From Affinundibacterium nitidum (GTDB lineage Bacteria; Pseudomonadota; Gammaproteobacteria; Burkholderiales; Burkholderiaceae_D), in NCBI RefSeq assembly GCF_014284155.1, contig NZ_JACOFZ010000013.1, positions 1 through 59,682 on the forward strand: 59,682 nucleotides of DNA, written 5' to 3'. Within the stretch, counting starts at the first letter, position 1; the number at the start of each line of letters is the position of its first letter. Below, piece after piece: positions 37,141-45,160 of this stretch. A program made the translations under genes and the position numbers. The notes under the pieces are model-generated. The model ran no database searches and was not told the DNA's origin. It saw nothing but the letters and a program-made list of their open reading frames with translations.

Positions 37141-40100
37141 AACGATTACTCAAGTTCAATTCCAACTCGCTTGCATTGGCATGCCTATTGGCCAGTACCT
37201 TGCTCTGCACAAGCCAAGCCTATGCTGCGCAAATCGAAATCACCACTGCGGCGAGTGGCGCAGCCAGCTCAAGCAAGGCGAGCAGCAGCAGCGCTGCCGG
37301 AACGTCTAGTGCAGATGGCGATGCTAAACCTAAAGCAAAAGCTGTTAGCAGCCGCACCGTCAACATCGTGGGCTATAACCGCAATATCAAACAAGAACAC
37401 TTCAAGGGTCTGAGCAAAGAAGTCGTCTTGAAAATGCAAAAACAGCTCGAGTCTATTTATCGTTTACTCCCAGATTGGCAACATGATTATGCGCTCAAAG
37501 GTGATCCGCTCAATGACGGCATCGTGGGCCCGATCACGCTCTCATGGTTACAACGCTTTGGCTTCAGTTTTAAGGTCATTACCGAAGGCGACTATGCTGA
37601 GAAGCTCGCGCAAAACGTTGATCGTATAGCTCTATTTGCTGCCAAACATAAGGATGAACTTACGATTTTGATGAGCCCAGAGTTTGAAGCATGGGACTTC
37701 ATGCAAAACGAAAAACAAAAACAGGCGGATTTCCAAGTGCGACGTCAAGGCAGCGATAAGGAATTGATCGACTTAGTCAATCGTTTCCGCGGTCAGCGAA
37801 AAACAGCACCACGTGCCGCACCAAAACCAGTGCTCGACGAAAGCGCCTTTTTCTACTACAAGCTGAATCAAAACGACCTCGATATTTTAGGCGGGAAGGA
37901 CCAGGTAGTACAGATTCTGACTACACTCAAAGACAAAGAATTCAACTCGAGTGAAGCTCTTCGTGTTGCGGTGAAACAGGCGCTTGGTGGACGCGATCAT
38001 TTGGTCAATCAAATTTGGCCGCTGATCGAACGCAATGCTGCTGATTTTGATGGCTTCCTTATTAATGAAGCGGCATTACAAAGACTCAAAGAAACCAGCG
38101 AATTTCCAACGGCTGTAATTGATGAATTGCGCTTACAAGGTACTGTCTACTTCAAAACTCGTGAATTATTCGATTCCTTTATGACCGAAAAATTTGCAAG
38201 TGAAACACTATTACTGACAGAAGACGATCGTGAAGCAGTGGCCGAAGCATCACGCGTGTTTGATAACATCCACCTTACCGCGCAAGCCATCGCAAACATC
38301 AAGGTTCAGTTAAAGGGACAAGTGCAAAATACCGGCATCCCCGCTGTCCTAGTTCGCCTACTGGGGGAGATTAAAGACGTCAGCTACCCTGAAATTAGTT
38401 TGCTTCGGCACGCAGCGATATCGAAAATGATTATGGGTATCGGTGCTTGCAAGATGAATTCACCGACTAGCAATCCCTATGTTGCGAGCCTGCGCATGCC
38501 CGACGAGGAGTTTGAGCTATTGGTCAAAGATATCTCTGCACTGCAGCCCCAAACTATAGACGGCAAAGTCGACCTCACTTTTGACCTGAAGAAAGCCTTT
38601 GACGAACTTCGTCGGCTGCGCTTGCAAGTCAGTCAATGCGACAAGCCAACCTTACAAAACAGTCGGCGCTTGATCTCCGACATCTATCTCAATTATCTGG
38701 CGATTGCGATTGAAAATATGGCCAAGAAGCGCATCCCAGATGAGATTGCACCGATCACACTAAAGGGCGGAGATTGCGGCTGTGCACTCGATGATTTTGC
38801 GGGTGTTGTATATGGTTTCTATCCGTATTGGAATAATCTAAAAACACCGCAAACCATGAACTTTCATGTGCTCAATCGCGTTGCCTACTACGGCTTGAGC
38901 GTGGACAACGTGGGTGACCTGCGACTAGGCCAAGTACCATTTGATGTCAAAGACGGGTCTGCTGAACAAAATCAATTCATTCGTCTTGCGCATCAATACA
39001 ATTCAAAAGTCGATTGGTTGATCCAAAAGAATGATTGGAATGGAGATTGGAAGCGCTATTCACGTGAGAACAAACAAGCTGTGTTGAGGAAGTTGGTTAG
39101 CAACATCAGTCACTTATTGCGTACTCGTTTGAACGATACAGGATCGCGCCTCCGTCCTATTTTCACACTAGGTATGTCGGCACCAATGACGCGTGGCGAT
39201 GGAGTATCAATATACTTCCAGAATTATCCAAATGATGCGGATTCAGCCTTATTGTTTAATGAATTCTTTATGACGCTTCGTAAAGAACTGGCCAAGGACA
39301 AAGTCTGGATCAACATCGTGGTGGCACAAGACGTATTAAACGATGAATCTGATGGCAAGCAAGGCGCATTTTCACTTTCAAATCTCATCAAACTCAAAAA
39401 GATCGCGCCTCAGCAGGGAACCACAGTTAATCGAGAAGCGATCGATGAATATTTACTGATCTTGCTCAACGAACCGAGTACAGATGCTAAAAAACAGTTG
39501 CGCGCTAACATTGAAAGTGAACCTGGCTTGCATGGAAATGCACGCGCGGAATTCTTACGTAGCGTGGTTCCTGTGATGCAGTTCGATAATCATAACTGGC
39601 AGCAGTTCGAAGACGACGTGGTATACGCCAGCGATAATTTTGGTGGTATCGGTTTATGGGCGCCCGATTTCGACAATATCGCGATCTCAAGCACTAACCT
39701 CAACGAGTCGTGCTATCGCGGCAAGCAAATCTCACTCTGTATTTTGCGTAATTTCCGTGATTCCAATCAAGTTGGCAATTTACCTTCTCCGCTTGCGCGT
39801 TTCGCCTGTGTTAATCGATGGTATTTACAGCTGGCATTAACAGCATTCCTACTGATCGCCATCGTGCTCGCCTTTTTGTTTGCGAAGTACTGTGAAGTGC
39901 AAACACTCGTCAAACGCTATTTCTTGTGGGTATTGGCTTTTAATGTTGTGCCACCCTTGCTGATCTTTTTGCTCTTACTGTTCTATGATCCCTACCTCAC
40001 CAGTCTTTCAAAGGGAAACCTACCTTTTATCGTTGCGATAGGTATTATTTTCTTCGGCATTATTGCAGGCTATTTATATCTGCGTTCTCAACGCGATCTG

Positions 40101-40529
40101 CCACAACGTCAACGTGCACTACCGCAACGTCAAGGCTTGGGCTTTCCTATCATAGGTTGGACCATCGAGATCGATGAGCATGGCTTCCGCTGGCTCATTC
40201 GTAATCGAGGAACAGGCTACGGTATTATCAAGAAGATTGAAATTTTACTTGATGGCCAAGCGGTGGCAGACGCCAAGACAGCACTGGAAGCGGTCTTAGG
40301 CCCAGATAAAAACTTAGTCTGGAAGAGCTTGCCTTTGGTTGGGCAAAAAGTCATGCCTGGCGAAACAGTGATTGGCATTTCCATCACTGACCCAGATTCC
40401 GCATTGGCCTTTGATAAGAAGCTCCGTGATCATCAACTTCAAGTGATGATTACTTATTTCTCAGCCAATAATGAGCACTGGATTAGCGATGGTAAAGAGG
40501 TTTCCGCTATTGGTGCTGCGTCTTACTAA
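37137..40529 (+). CDS. Exported membrane-anchored GH18-like protein coupled to the eCIS
   Basis: An 1130-residue envelope protein of unknown function. It starts at a GTG inside the ATPase stop. Domains in order: signal peptide (about 1-30, ending AYAAQ); Ser/Ala linker (37-65); a peptidoglycan-binding-like helical unit (about 85-145, DPLNDGIVGPITLSWLQRFG); a long helical region; a GH18-like barrel from about 555 (VVYGFYPYW; LNRVAYYGLSVD); three membrane segments at about 895-915, 927-947 and 960-980; and a soluble C-terminal domain (about 1010-1130). Where GH18 enzymes have DxxDxDxE, this has GDGVSIYFQNYP (about 686-697), so the acid/base Glu seems to be Gln. Predicted topology puts the large domain in the periplasm and the tail in the cytoplasm. 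It may anchor or release particles. Confidence 0.7.
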   Translation: MKRLLKFNSNSLALACLLASTLLCTSQAYAAQIEITTAASGAASSSKASSSSAAGTSSADGDAKPKAKAVSSRTVNIVGYNRNIKQEHFKGLSKEVVLKMQKQLESIYRLLPDWQHDYALKGDPLNDGIVGPITLSWLQRFGFSFKVITEGDYAEKLAQNVDRIALFAAKHKDELTILMSPEFEAWDFMQNEKQKQADFQVRRQGSDKELIDLVNRFRGQRKTAPRAAPKPVLDESAFFYYKLNQNDLDILGGKDQVVQILTTLKDKEFNSSEALRVAVKQALGGRDHLVNQIWPLIERNAADFDGFLINEAALQRLKETSEFPTAVIDELRLQGTVYFKTRELFDSFMTEKFASETLLLTEDDREAVAEASRVFDNIHLTAQAIANIKVQLKGQVQNTGIPAVLVRLLGEIKDVSYPEISLLRHAAISKMIMGIGACKMNSPTSNPYVASLRMPDEEFELLVKDISALQPQTIDGKVDLTFDLKKAFDELRRLRLQVSQCDKPTLQNSRRLISDIYLNYLAIAIENMAKKRIPDEIAPITLKGGDCGCALDDFAGVVYGFYPYWNNLKTPQTMNFHVLNRVAYYGLSVDNVGDLRLGQVPFDVKDGSAEQNQFIRLAHQYNSKVDWLIQKNDWNGDWKRYSRENKQAVLRKLVSNISHLLRTRLNDTGSRLRPIFTLGMSAPMTRGDGVSIYFQNYPNDADSALLFNEFFMTLRKELAKDKVWINIVVAQDVLNDESDGKQGAFSLSNLIKLKKIAPQQGTTVNREAIDEYLLILLNEPSTDAKKQLRANIESEPGLHGNARAEFLRSVVPVMQFDNHNWQQFEDDVVYASDNFGGIGLWAPDFDNIAISSTNLNESCYRGKQISLCILRNFRDSNQVGNLPSPLARFACVNRWYLQLALTAFLLIAIVLAFLFAKYCEVQTLVKRYFLWVLAFNVVPPLLIFLLLLFYDPYLTSLSKGNLPFIVAIGIIFFGIIAGYLYLRSQRDLPQRQRALPQRQGLGFPIIGWTIEIDEHGFRWLIRNRGTGYGIIKKIEILLDGQAVADAKTALEAVLGPDKNLVWKSLPLVGQKVMPGETVIGISITDPDSALAFDKKLRDHQLQVMITYFSANNEHWISDGKEVSAIGAASY

Positions 40530-40570
40530 GAGAGTGACTAGCTAGAATCGTCTTTTAACTAGTCAAAATG

Positions 40571-40604
40571 AAAGAGATAGCCGATCAAGGCTATCTCTTT
40601 TTTT
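40571..40604. terminator. Strong bidirectional terminator closing the eCIS operon
   Basis: A perfect 12-base stem (AAAGAGATAGCC at 40571-40582 and GGCTATCTCTTT at 40589-40600) with a six-base loop is followed by a T-run on the plus strand and matched by A residues on the other side. It lies 42 bases after the last contractile-system gene and overlaps the stop region of the convergent doxX-like gene, so it can serve both. Confidence 0.9.
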
Positions 40605-40992
40605 ATTCCGCTTTAGCAGATGCACCATGGACTACGACCATCAACAAACCACCGGCAAGCGCCAAGTTCTTCATGAAGTGAATCATTTGATTTTGCATTT
40701 CATCGGCTGGCATCGCCCAAAAATTGTGGAAGATGAAGGCAGCTACTACCGTGAACCCCGCCAACAAGAATGCCGCTAAACGAGCGCGGTAGGCAAACAC
40801 CAACATCAGACCACCACCCAGTTCAACAATAATTGCCATGACTGCGGCGATACTCGCCAATGGCAAACCTTTACTTGCAATATAGCCGACGGTGCCGTCG
40901 AAGCTAGCGATCTTGCTGGCGCCGGAGAGTACGAAGATCAGCGCAATCAAAATACGGGCGAGAATAGGGAGAGTTTTTTCTATGGTTTTCAT
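40603..40992 (-). CDS. DoxX-family membrane protein
   Basis: A 129-residue inner-membrane protein with four hydrophobic helices and the DoxX opening LARILIALIFVLSGASKI. DoxX-like proteins are associated with oxidative-stress and thiol or quinone metabolism, but their reaction is not settled. AAGGAA precedes the ATG. It follows the pirin gene on the same strand after 132 bases and probably belongs with it and the azoreductase in a redox-stress set. Confidence 0.9.
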   Translation of the reverse strand: MKTIEKTLPILARILIALIFVLSGASKIASFDGTVGYIASKGLPLASIAAVMAIIVELGGGLMLVFAYRARLAAFLLAGFTVVAAFIFHNFWAMPADEMQNQMIHFMKNLALAGGLLMVVVHGASAKAE

Positions 40993-41069
40993 GTTCGTTT
41001 CCTTCCAAAATGGAGTCTAAAGTTTGTGTTGTTGATTCGTTTCAAAAATGCGGGCGTAAATTCACCCAC

Positions 41070-41088
41070 GAGCATCACGAGGATGCTC
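41070..41088 (-). other. Hairpin between pirin and doxX-like genes
   Basis: GAGCATC and GATGCTC (41070-41076 and 41082-41088) form a perfect seven-base stem with a five-base loop in the 132-base gap. It lacks a clear T-run, so it may be a partial terminator or processing site that lowers doxX-like expression relative to pirin. Confidence 0.35.
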
Positions 41089-41124
41089 CTTGGTTTTGCT
41101 GCCAGTTCGTTTTGGTGAGACTTG

Positions 41125-42027
41125 CTAAATGCCTTGTCCCAGATTGGTGGTGATCGTATCGACCAAGCGTCCGTGACGGAAGTCATCAATTGCTTTGAAG
41201 ATTTCCTCTTGCGAGTTCATCACGAAAGGTCCGTATTGAGCGATGGTTTCACCCAAAGGACGCCCAGCAACCAAGATCAAACGGGCATCATCGCTCGCCG
41301 TGATGGTGACACCATCCGCCATCGGCCATTTCTTCAAGATCGCCATTCTTTGCAAAGGCACTTGTTGTTGACCGATTTTCACTTCTCCGCGATACACATA
41401 AATGAATGCATTGAAGTCAGCAGGAATCGCTTGGGTGAAACTTGATTCTGCTGGCATATGCACATCGAGATAGATAGGCTCGGTTGTGACGCGATACATG
41501 GCACCAGCAACGCCGTGGCTTTGCCCCGCGATCACACGGGCAACCACGCCAGCAGATGTTTCGATTTCAGGAATGTCTGCTGCCTTAAAATCGCGATACC
41601 ACGCTGGTGTCATTTTGTCTTTGGCTGCCAAGTTCAACCACAACTGAAAACCTTCCATACGGCCATGTTCTTGCTCAGGCAGTTCAGAGTGAATCACACC
41701 ACGACCCGCCGTCATCCATTGCACGCCACCGTTCTCCAGCAACCCCTCATTGCCAGCACTATCGCGATGACGCATGCGACCTTCTAGCATATAAGTAATC
41801 GTTTCGAAGCCACGATGCGGGTGGTCGGGAAAGCCAGCGATGTACTCATCTGGATTATCACTACCAAAGGCGTCGAGCATCAAGAAGGGATCGAGGCGAT
41901 ACTGGTAAGGCTGTGTTAGGACACGAGTCAACTTCACGCCAGCGCCATCGGAGGTGGCCTGACCCACCACCAATTGCTCAACTGCGCGCGATTGTTGGAT
42001 GATTTCTGAAGTGACGACGGTTTTCAT
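41125..42027 (-). CDS. Pirin-family bicupin protein
   Basis: A 300-residue cytoplasmic bicupin. The N-terminal cupin holds the metal ligands: HPHRGFETITYML (two His), RHRDS (His) and HSELPE (Glu), with the pirin glycine motif VQWMTAGRGVIHSE. Bacterial pirins may open quercetin-like flavonoids or act as redox-sensitive regulators. The C-terminal cupin includes GRPLGETIAQYGPFVMNS. It is part of the azoreductase-pirin-doxX-like direction transcribed away from a LysR gene, suggesting joint control by aromatic or quinone compounds. Confidence 0.93.
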   Translation of the reverse strand: MKTVVTSEIIQQSRAVEQLVVGQATSDGAGVKLTRVLTQPYQYRLDPFLMLDAFGSDNPDEYIAGFPDHPHRGFETITYMLEGRMRHRDSAGNEGLLENGGVQWMTAGRGVIHSELPEQEHGRMEGFQLWLNLAAKDKMTPAWYRDFKAADIPEIETSAGVVARVIAGQSHGVAGAMYRVTTEPIYLDVHMPAESSFTQAIPADFNAFIYVYRGEVKIGQQQVPLQRMAILKKWPMADGVTITASDDARLILVAGRPLGETIAQYGPFVMNSQEEIFKAIDDFRHGRLVDTITTNLGQGI

Positions 42028-42084
42028 GGTACTACTCTCTTTCTGTTGTGATGTTTTGGCCAGCGCAAAAGTCTGGCCAACTAA

Positions 42085-42684
42085 TTATGCAACCAAGGCT
42101 TCAATCTGCGATTGTGCTTCGCTAATGGCGCGTTGTTCACCTTCGGTGCCCATCGCCAAGCCTTCAGCGTAAATAAATTCCACATCGGTCATGCCGAGGA
42201 AAGCAAAGAAAGCTTTCAAGTATGGCATTTGCGTATCGTTCGGTGTGTTGCGATACAAGCCACCGCGGGTTAACACCACGTACACTTTTTTACCTTTCAG
42301 CAAACCTTCTGGGCCAGTGGCAGTGTAGCGGAAAGTGACGCCTGCTCGGGAAATCGCATCAATCCAGTTTTTTAATTGTGATGAGATACCAAAGTTATAC
42401 ATCGGCGCACCAATCACCAACACGTCTGCGGCTTGGATCTCTGCAATCAAAGCATCATCCAATGCAACGCGAGCCGCTTGTTCTGGACTACGTTTATCTG
42501 CTGGCGTGAACAATGCTTGTAAGGCTGTTTCGTCCAAAGCTGGTTGAGGCGTAATCGCTAAATCGCGCAGTTTGAAATTGGCGTTGGCATGTTGTTCCTG
42601 CAAACGTGCACTGACTTGATTTGCCAAGTTAGTGGAATGGGAACCGGCTACGCGGGCGCTGGAATTAATTTGCAAAATGTTCAT
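42085..42684 (-). CDS. azoR: FMN-dependent NADH:quinone/azo oxidoreductase
   Basis: A 199-residue flavodoxin-fold enzyme that reduces quinones and azo dyes with NADH, limiting semiquinone stress. Visible parts are the FMN phosphate loop ([14 protein letters not shown]), [20 protein letters not shown] and the VVLTRGG loop, all typical of AzoR. The ATG at 42684 is chosen over a start eleven codons upstream because AAGGAG lies just before it and the family N terminus MNILQINSS begins there. Divergent from the LysR gene. Confidence 0.92.
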   Translation of the reverse strand: MNILQINSSARVAGSHSTNLANQVSARLQEQHANANFKLRDLAITPQPALDETALQALFTPADKRSPEQAARVALDDALIAEIQAADVLVIGAPMYNFGISSQLKNWIDAISRAGVTFRYTATGPEGLLKGKKVYVVLTRGGLYRNTPNDTQMPYLKAFFAFLGMTDVEFIYAEGLAMGTEGEQRAISEAQSQIEALVA

Positions 42685-42790
42685 GGTGTCGCTCCTTGTC
42701 GTTAATTCAGCGATCACTCATTTGGGTCGCTGCGTTGAAAGTAAGCACACTTTATACGTTCCAAAAACTATGCGGAAGACTATAAAATGG

Positions 42791-42807
42791 ATATGATTGT
42801 TCCATAT
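42791..42807. promoter_or_regulatory. Candidate LysR operator in the divergent gap
   Basis: ATATG and CATAT flank seven bases (42791-42795, 42803-42807) in the 143-base gap between azoR and the LysR gene, about 20 bases upstream of the LysR start. The position suits autoregulation together with control of azoR. The spacing does not exactly fit the T-N11-A rule, so this is tentative. Confidence 0.35.
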
Positions 42808-42827
42808 TTGAACCAATAAGGAAGACC

Positions 42828-43751
42828 ATGCAACTCGACCCCAACGACTTATTGCTGTTTGCCCGTGTGGTGCAAGAGGGCAGCTTCAGCAAAGCAGCAC
42901 AACGATTAGCCATTCCAAAGTCCACACTCTCGCGCCGCATGAGTGCCTTAGAAACCCAGCTAGGGGAGCGCTTACTTCTGCGGACAACCCGTAAGCTCGT
43001 AGTAACTGATTTCGGCAATAGCGTGTTAGCCCATGCTCAACAAGTCACCGAAGAAGTCGAAGCGACGCTCGCCTTAACCCAGCTTCGGCATTCCGAACCC
43101 AGTGGTCGTTTGCGTGTTTCGATGCCAGCCGACTTCGCCAACAACACCATGACCTCGTTACTCGTACGCTTTATGCAGAAGTATCCGGCGATTACTTTGG
43201 AAATGGATCTGACACCGCGACGCGTCGATATCATCGGTGAGAATTTCGATTTAGCGATTCGCATGGGCACCCTACCCGACGACGCTTCTCTAGCGGCCAA
43301 ACTCTTAGCGGTGTTTTCAGCCAGTCTGTACGCGGCACCGAACTATCTAGCCCAGTTTGGTGAACCTGAAGAACCGGAAGCACTAATGGAACACAAAACT
43401 TTACGATTACTGGCGCGTAATGGCGACCCCGCGGTTTGGAAACTCAAGTCAGGAGATCAAACTTGGGAAGGTGTGCCGCCCGGCATTGCTACTGCTAATT
43501 CTCCAGAAATGCTACGAAGACTAGCGCTCGAGGGTATGGGCATTGCACTTTTGTCTGAGCAATTCGCGCGCTGTCATGTGCATGACGGAAGTTTGATCCG
43601 CATCCTACCGCAATGGCATTCTCCCGAGTTCAACGCTTGGGCCGTGTTTCCAGGCAGACGCCTTATGCCAGCCAGAACCCGTGTGTTTATTGATGCGATG
43701 ATGGAAGAGTTGAATGGCGGTGATTCTGAGCCCTGCAGTAAAGGTATTTAA
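42828..43751 (+). CDS. LysR-family transcriptional regulator
   Basis: A 307-residue regulator with an N-terminal winged helix (LLLFARVVQEGSFSKAAQRL; IPKSTLSRRMSALETQLGER) and a periplasmic-binding-like effector domain (SGRLRVSMPADFANN; FDLAIRMGTLPDD). It is closest in style to the CrgA/DmlR group that controls adjacent oxidoreductase genes. Divergent placement next to azoR, pirin and doxX-like genes makes it their likely regulator. The inducer is not predictable; quinones or aromatic electrophiles fit the set. Confidence 0.92.
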   Translation: MQLDPNDLLLFARVVQEGSFSKAAQRLAIPKSTLSRRMSALETQLGERLLLRTTRKLVVTDFGNSVLAHAQQVTEEVEATLALTQLRHSEPSGRLRVSMPADFANNTMTSLLVRFMQKYPAITLEMDLTPRRVDIIGENFDLAIRMGTLPDDASLAAKLLAVFSASLYAAPNYLAQFGEPEEPEALMEHKTLRLLARNGDPAVWKLKSGDQTWEGVPPGIATANSPEMLRRLALEGMGIALLSEQFARCHVHDGSLIRILPQWHSPEFNAWAVFPGRRLMPARTRVFIDAMMEELNGGDSEPCSKGI

Positions 43752-43895
43752 CCTGAGTAAACATTTGCATAAATTTGATCAAAAAGCTTGTCTTTTTATT
43801 TATTTACATGTATTTTTTGCATCCTTAAACATGTAGAGTCTCAGCAAATGCGAACTTAATCGGCTGCTGACTCGCTTTGTAGAATAGGCCAGCCA

Positions 43896-44342
43896 ATGAT
43901 TACCTCTGCAATTTTATTTCTCACCCTAGCTTCCACTCCATCACCCAACACAAATCGTGACAGTACGATCAAAGAAATTGGTGTTTCAAAAATCGTGCAG
44001 GCCATGATAGGTCGAGACAAAGAGCCGGAAAATATCAATTACAGCATTCAAGTGAAAACCGACGATGCTGCTGATAAAGAAAAATTTTGCGCGCTCATCA
44101 AATCCGAAATTGAGCTGACGTGTGCCCCCTCAAAACCGTCGGTGGCGAAGGTCAATGGCAAGACCCACGATACACCTCAAAAACTGATCACCTTAATTGA
44201 GAAAATCGAAACTGAATTTTCACGAAAAGGAAAATGGAAGGCAAAGGTTCACACCGGGATCACACAGCAATTCCTGACCATGGAGGTCGATTTTGCACGG
44301 CAAACGGTCAACAGTGAGAGCAAGGAAACAAACGCAAAATAG
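43896..44342 (+). CDS. Hypothetical protein
   Basis: A 148-residue protein I do not recognise. A short hydrophobic N terminus (MITSAILFLTLAS) may be a weak signal peptide. The rest is Lys/Glu/Thr-rich with a predicted helix (PQKLITLIEKIETEFSRKG) and two Cys residues about 15 apart (KFCAL; LTCAPS) that could pair if exported. It lies 49 bases before another small exported-protein gene, so the two may be co-expressed. The upstream 144-base gap holds two ACATGTA copies 23 bases apart. Confidence 0.5.
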   Translation: MITSAILFLTLASTPSPNTNRDSTIKEIGVSKIVQAMIGRDKEPENINYSIQVKTDDAADKEKFCALIKSEIELTCAPSKPSVAKVNGKTHDTPQKLITLIEKIETEFSRKGKWKAKVHTGITQQFLTMEVDFARQTVNSESKETNAK

Positions 44343-44391
44343 GGCGGCTGAAGCTTGAACAATTTGGTCTCTCAACCTACTAGGTAAAATA

Positions 44392-45045
44392 ATGAATCTA
44401 AAGAATCTTGCCGTCGCATTGATGTTCGTTCTTGCACCCGTCCAAGCAAGTTTGGCTGCTGATGCCGATCCACTTTGGACCAAGGTCATCGCCTCCAACC
44501 AAGAAACAAAAAAGTGGGCAGCGAAAGACGTGGAGCAGCTTATTCATGCGACCAAAGACGGTGATCCTACAAAGACCATCACGATCAAGAAACAACTCAG
44601 TGGATGGGAAAAAGGAAAGGCACAATACACCGTCCTGAGTATTACGCCGCCGCCAAAAGATGCGAGCAAAAAACCAGTCGCCTTCGACCTCGAAGAAATG
44701 TTTGCGCCAGCTGAAGCAGAATTTTTCTCCCCGAATGCGAAATTCAAACGTAGTGATAATCAATCGCTCAACGGCAAACCCAGCGTTGTTTTCGAAATCA
44801 CGCAATCCGCGGGTACGCTTAGAATTTGGGCCGATCCTGCAAGCGGTTCGATTCAAAAACGCGTACTTGAAATGAGCATGCCCTTAGCATTCGAAGGAAC
44901 GATCACCACGCTCTATCAAATGGAAGCAAATAGCCCGAGCTTGCCAATCGAATCCGAGAGCAAAATCGATATCAAGATCCCTTTCAAGAAAGCTAAATTA
45001 GAAATGAAAGATAGCTTCATGAATTGGGTACCACAAGCAAAATAA
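44392..45045 (+). CDS. Exported protein of unknown function
   Basis: A 217-residue protein with a clear signal peptide (MNLKNLAVALMFVLAPVQAS, cleavage near LAA). The mature part is beta-rich with alternating short strands (TITIKKQLSGWEKGKAQYTV; GTLRIWADPASGSIQKRVL) reminiscent of LolA-like or outer-membrane-lipoprotein-sorting folds, though no signature settles it. Probably periplasmic. It converges on the large lipoprotein gene. Confidence 0.55.
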   Translation: MNLKNLAVALMFVLAPVQASLAADADPLWTKVIASNQETKKWAAKDVEQLIHATKDGDPTKTITIKKQLSGWEKGKAQYTVLSITPPPKDASKKPVAFDLEEMFAPAEAEFFSPNAKFKRSDNQSLNGKPSVVFEITQSAGTLRIWADPASGSIQKRVLEMSMPLAFEGTITTLYQMEANSPSLPIESESKIDIKIPFKKAKLEMKDSFMNWVPQAK

Positions 45046-45056
45046 AGTTTATGCCA

Positions 45057-45146
45057 GATCTGCACTCAGTGCGCAAATGCAGATCAGCATCATCGTGGCT
45101 ATTCAGGTTTCTACCATGATGTTGAAAATGCCTCTTCAACATCATG
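45057..45146. terminator. Two hairpins between convergent genes
   Basis: Two perfect inverted repeats fill the gap between convergent genes: GATCTGCA/TGCAGATC (45057-45064, 45078-45085) and the longer CATGATGTTGAA/TTCAACATCATG (45115-45126, 45135-45146, loop of eight). Neither has a strong T-run. Together they probably stop or trim both transcripts. Confidence 0.5.
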
Positions 45147-45160
45147 CACTCACAAAAACC

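Noticed and set aside
15203-40529. Type VI secretion system or contractile prophage
   Set aside because: There are no TssJLM membrane-complex, ClpV or TssB/C pair genes, and no capsid, portal, terminase, holin or integrase genes; the DUF4255, tape-measure and AAA+ genes are those of extracellular injection systems.
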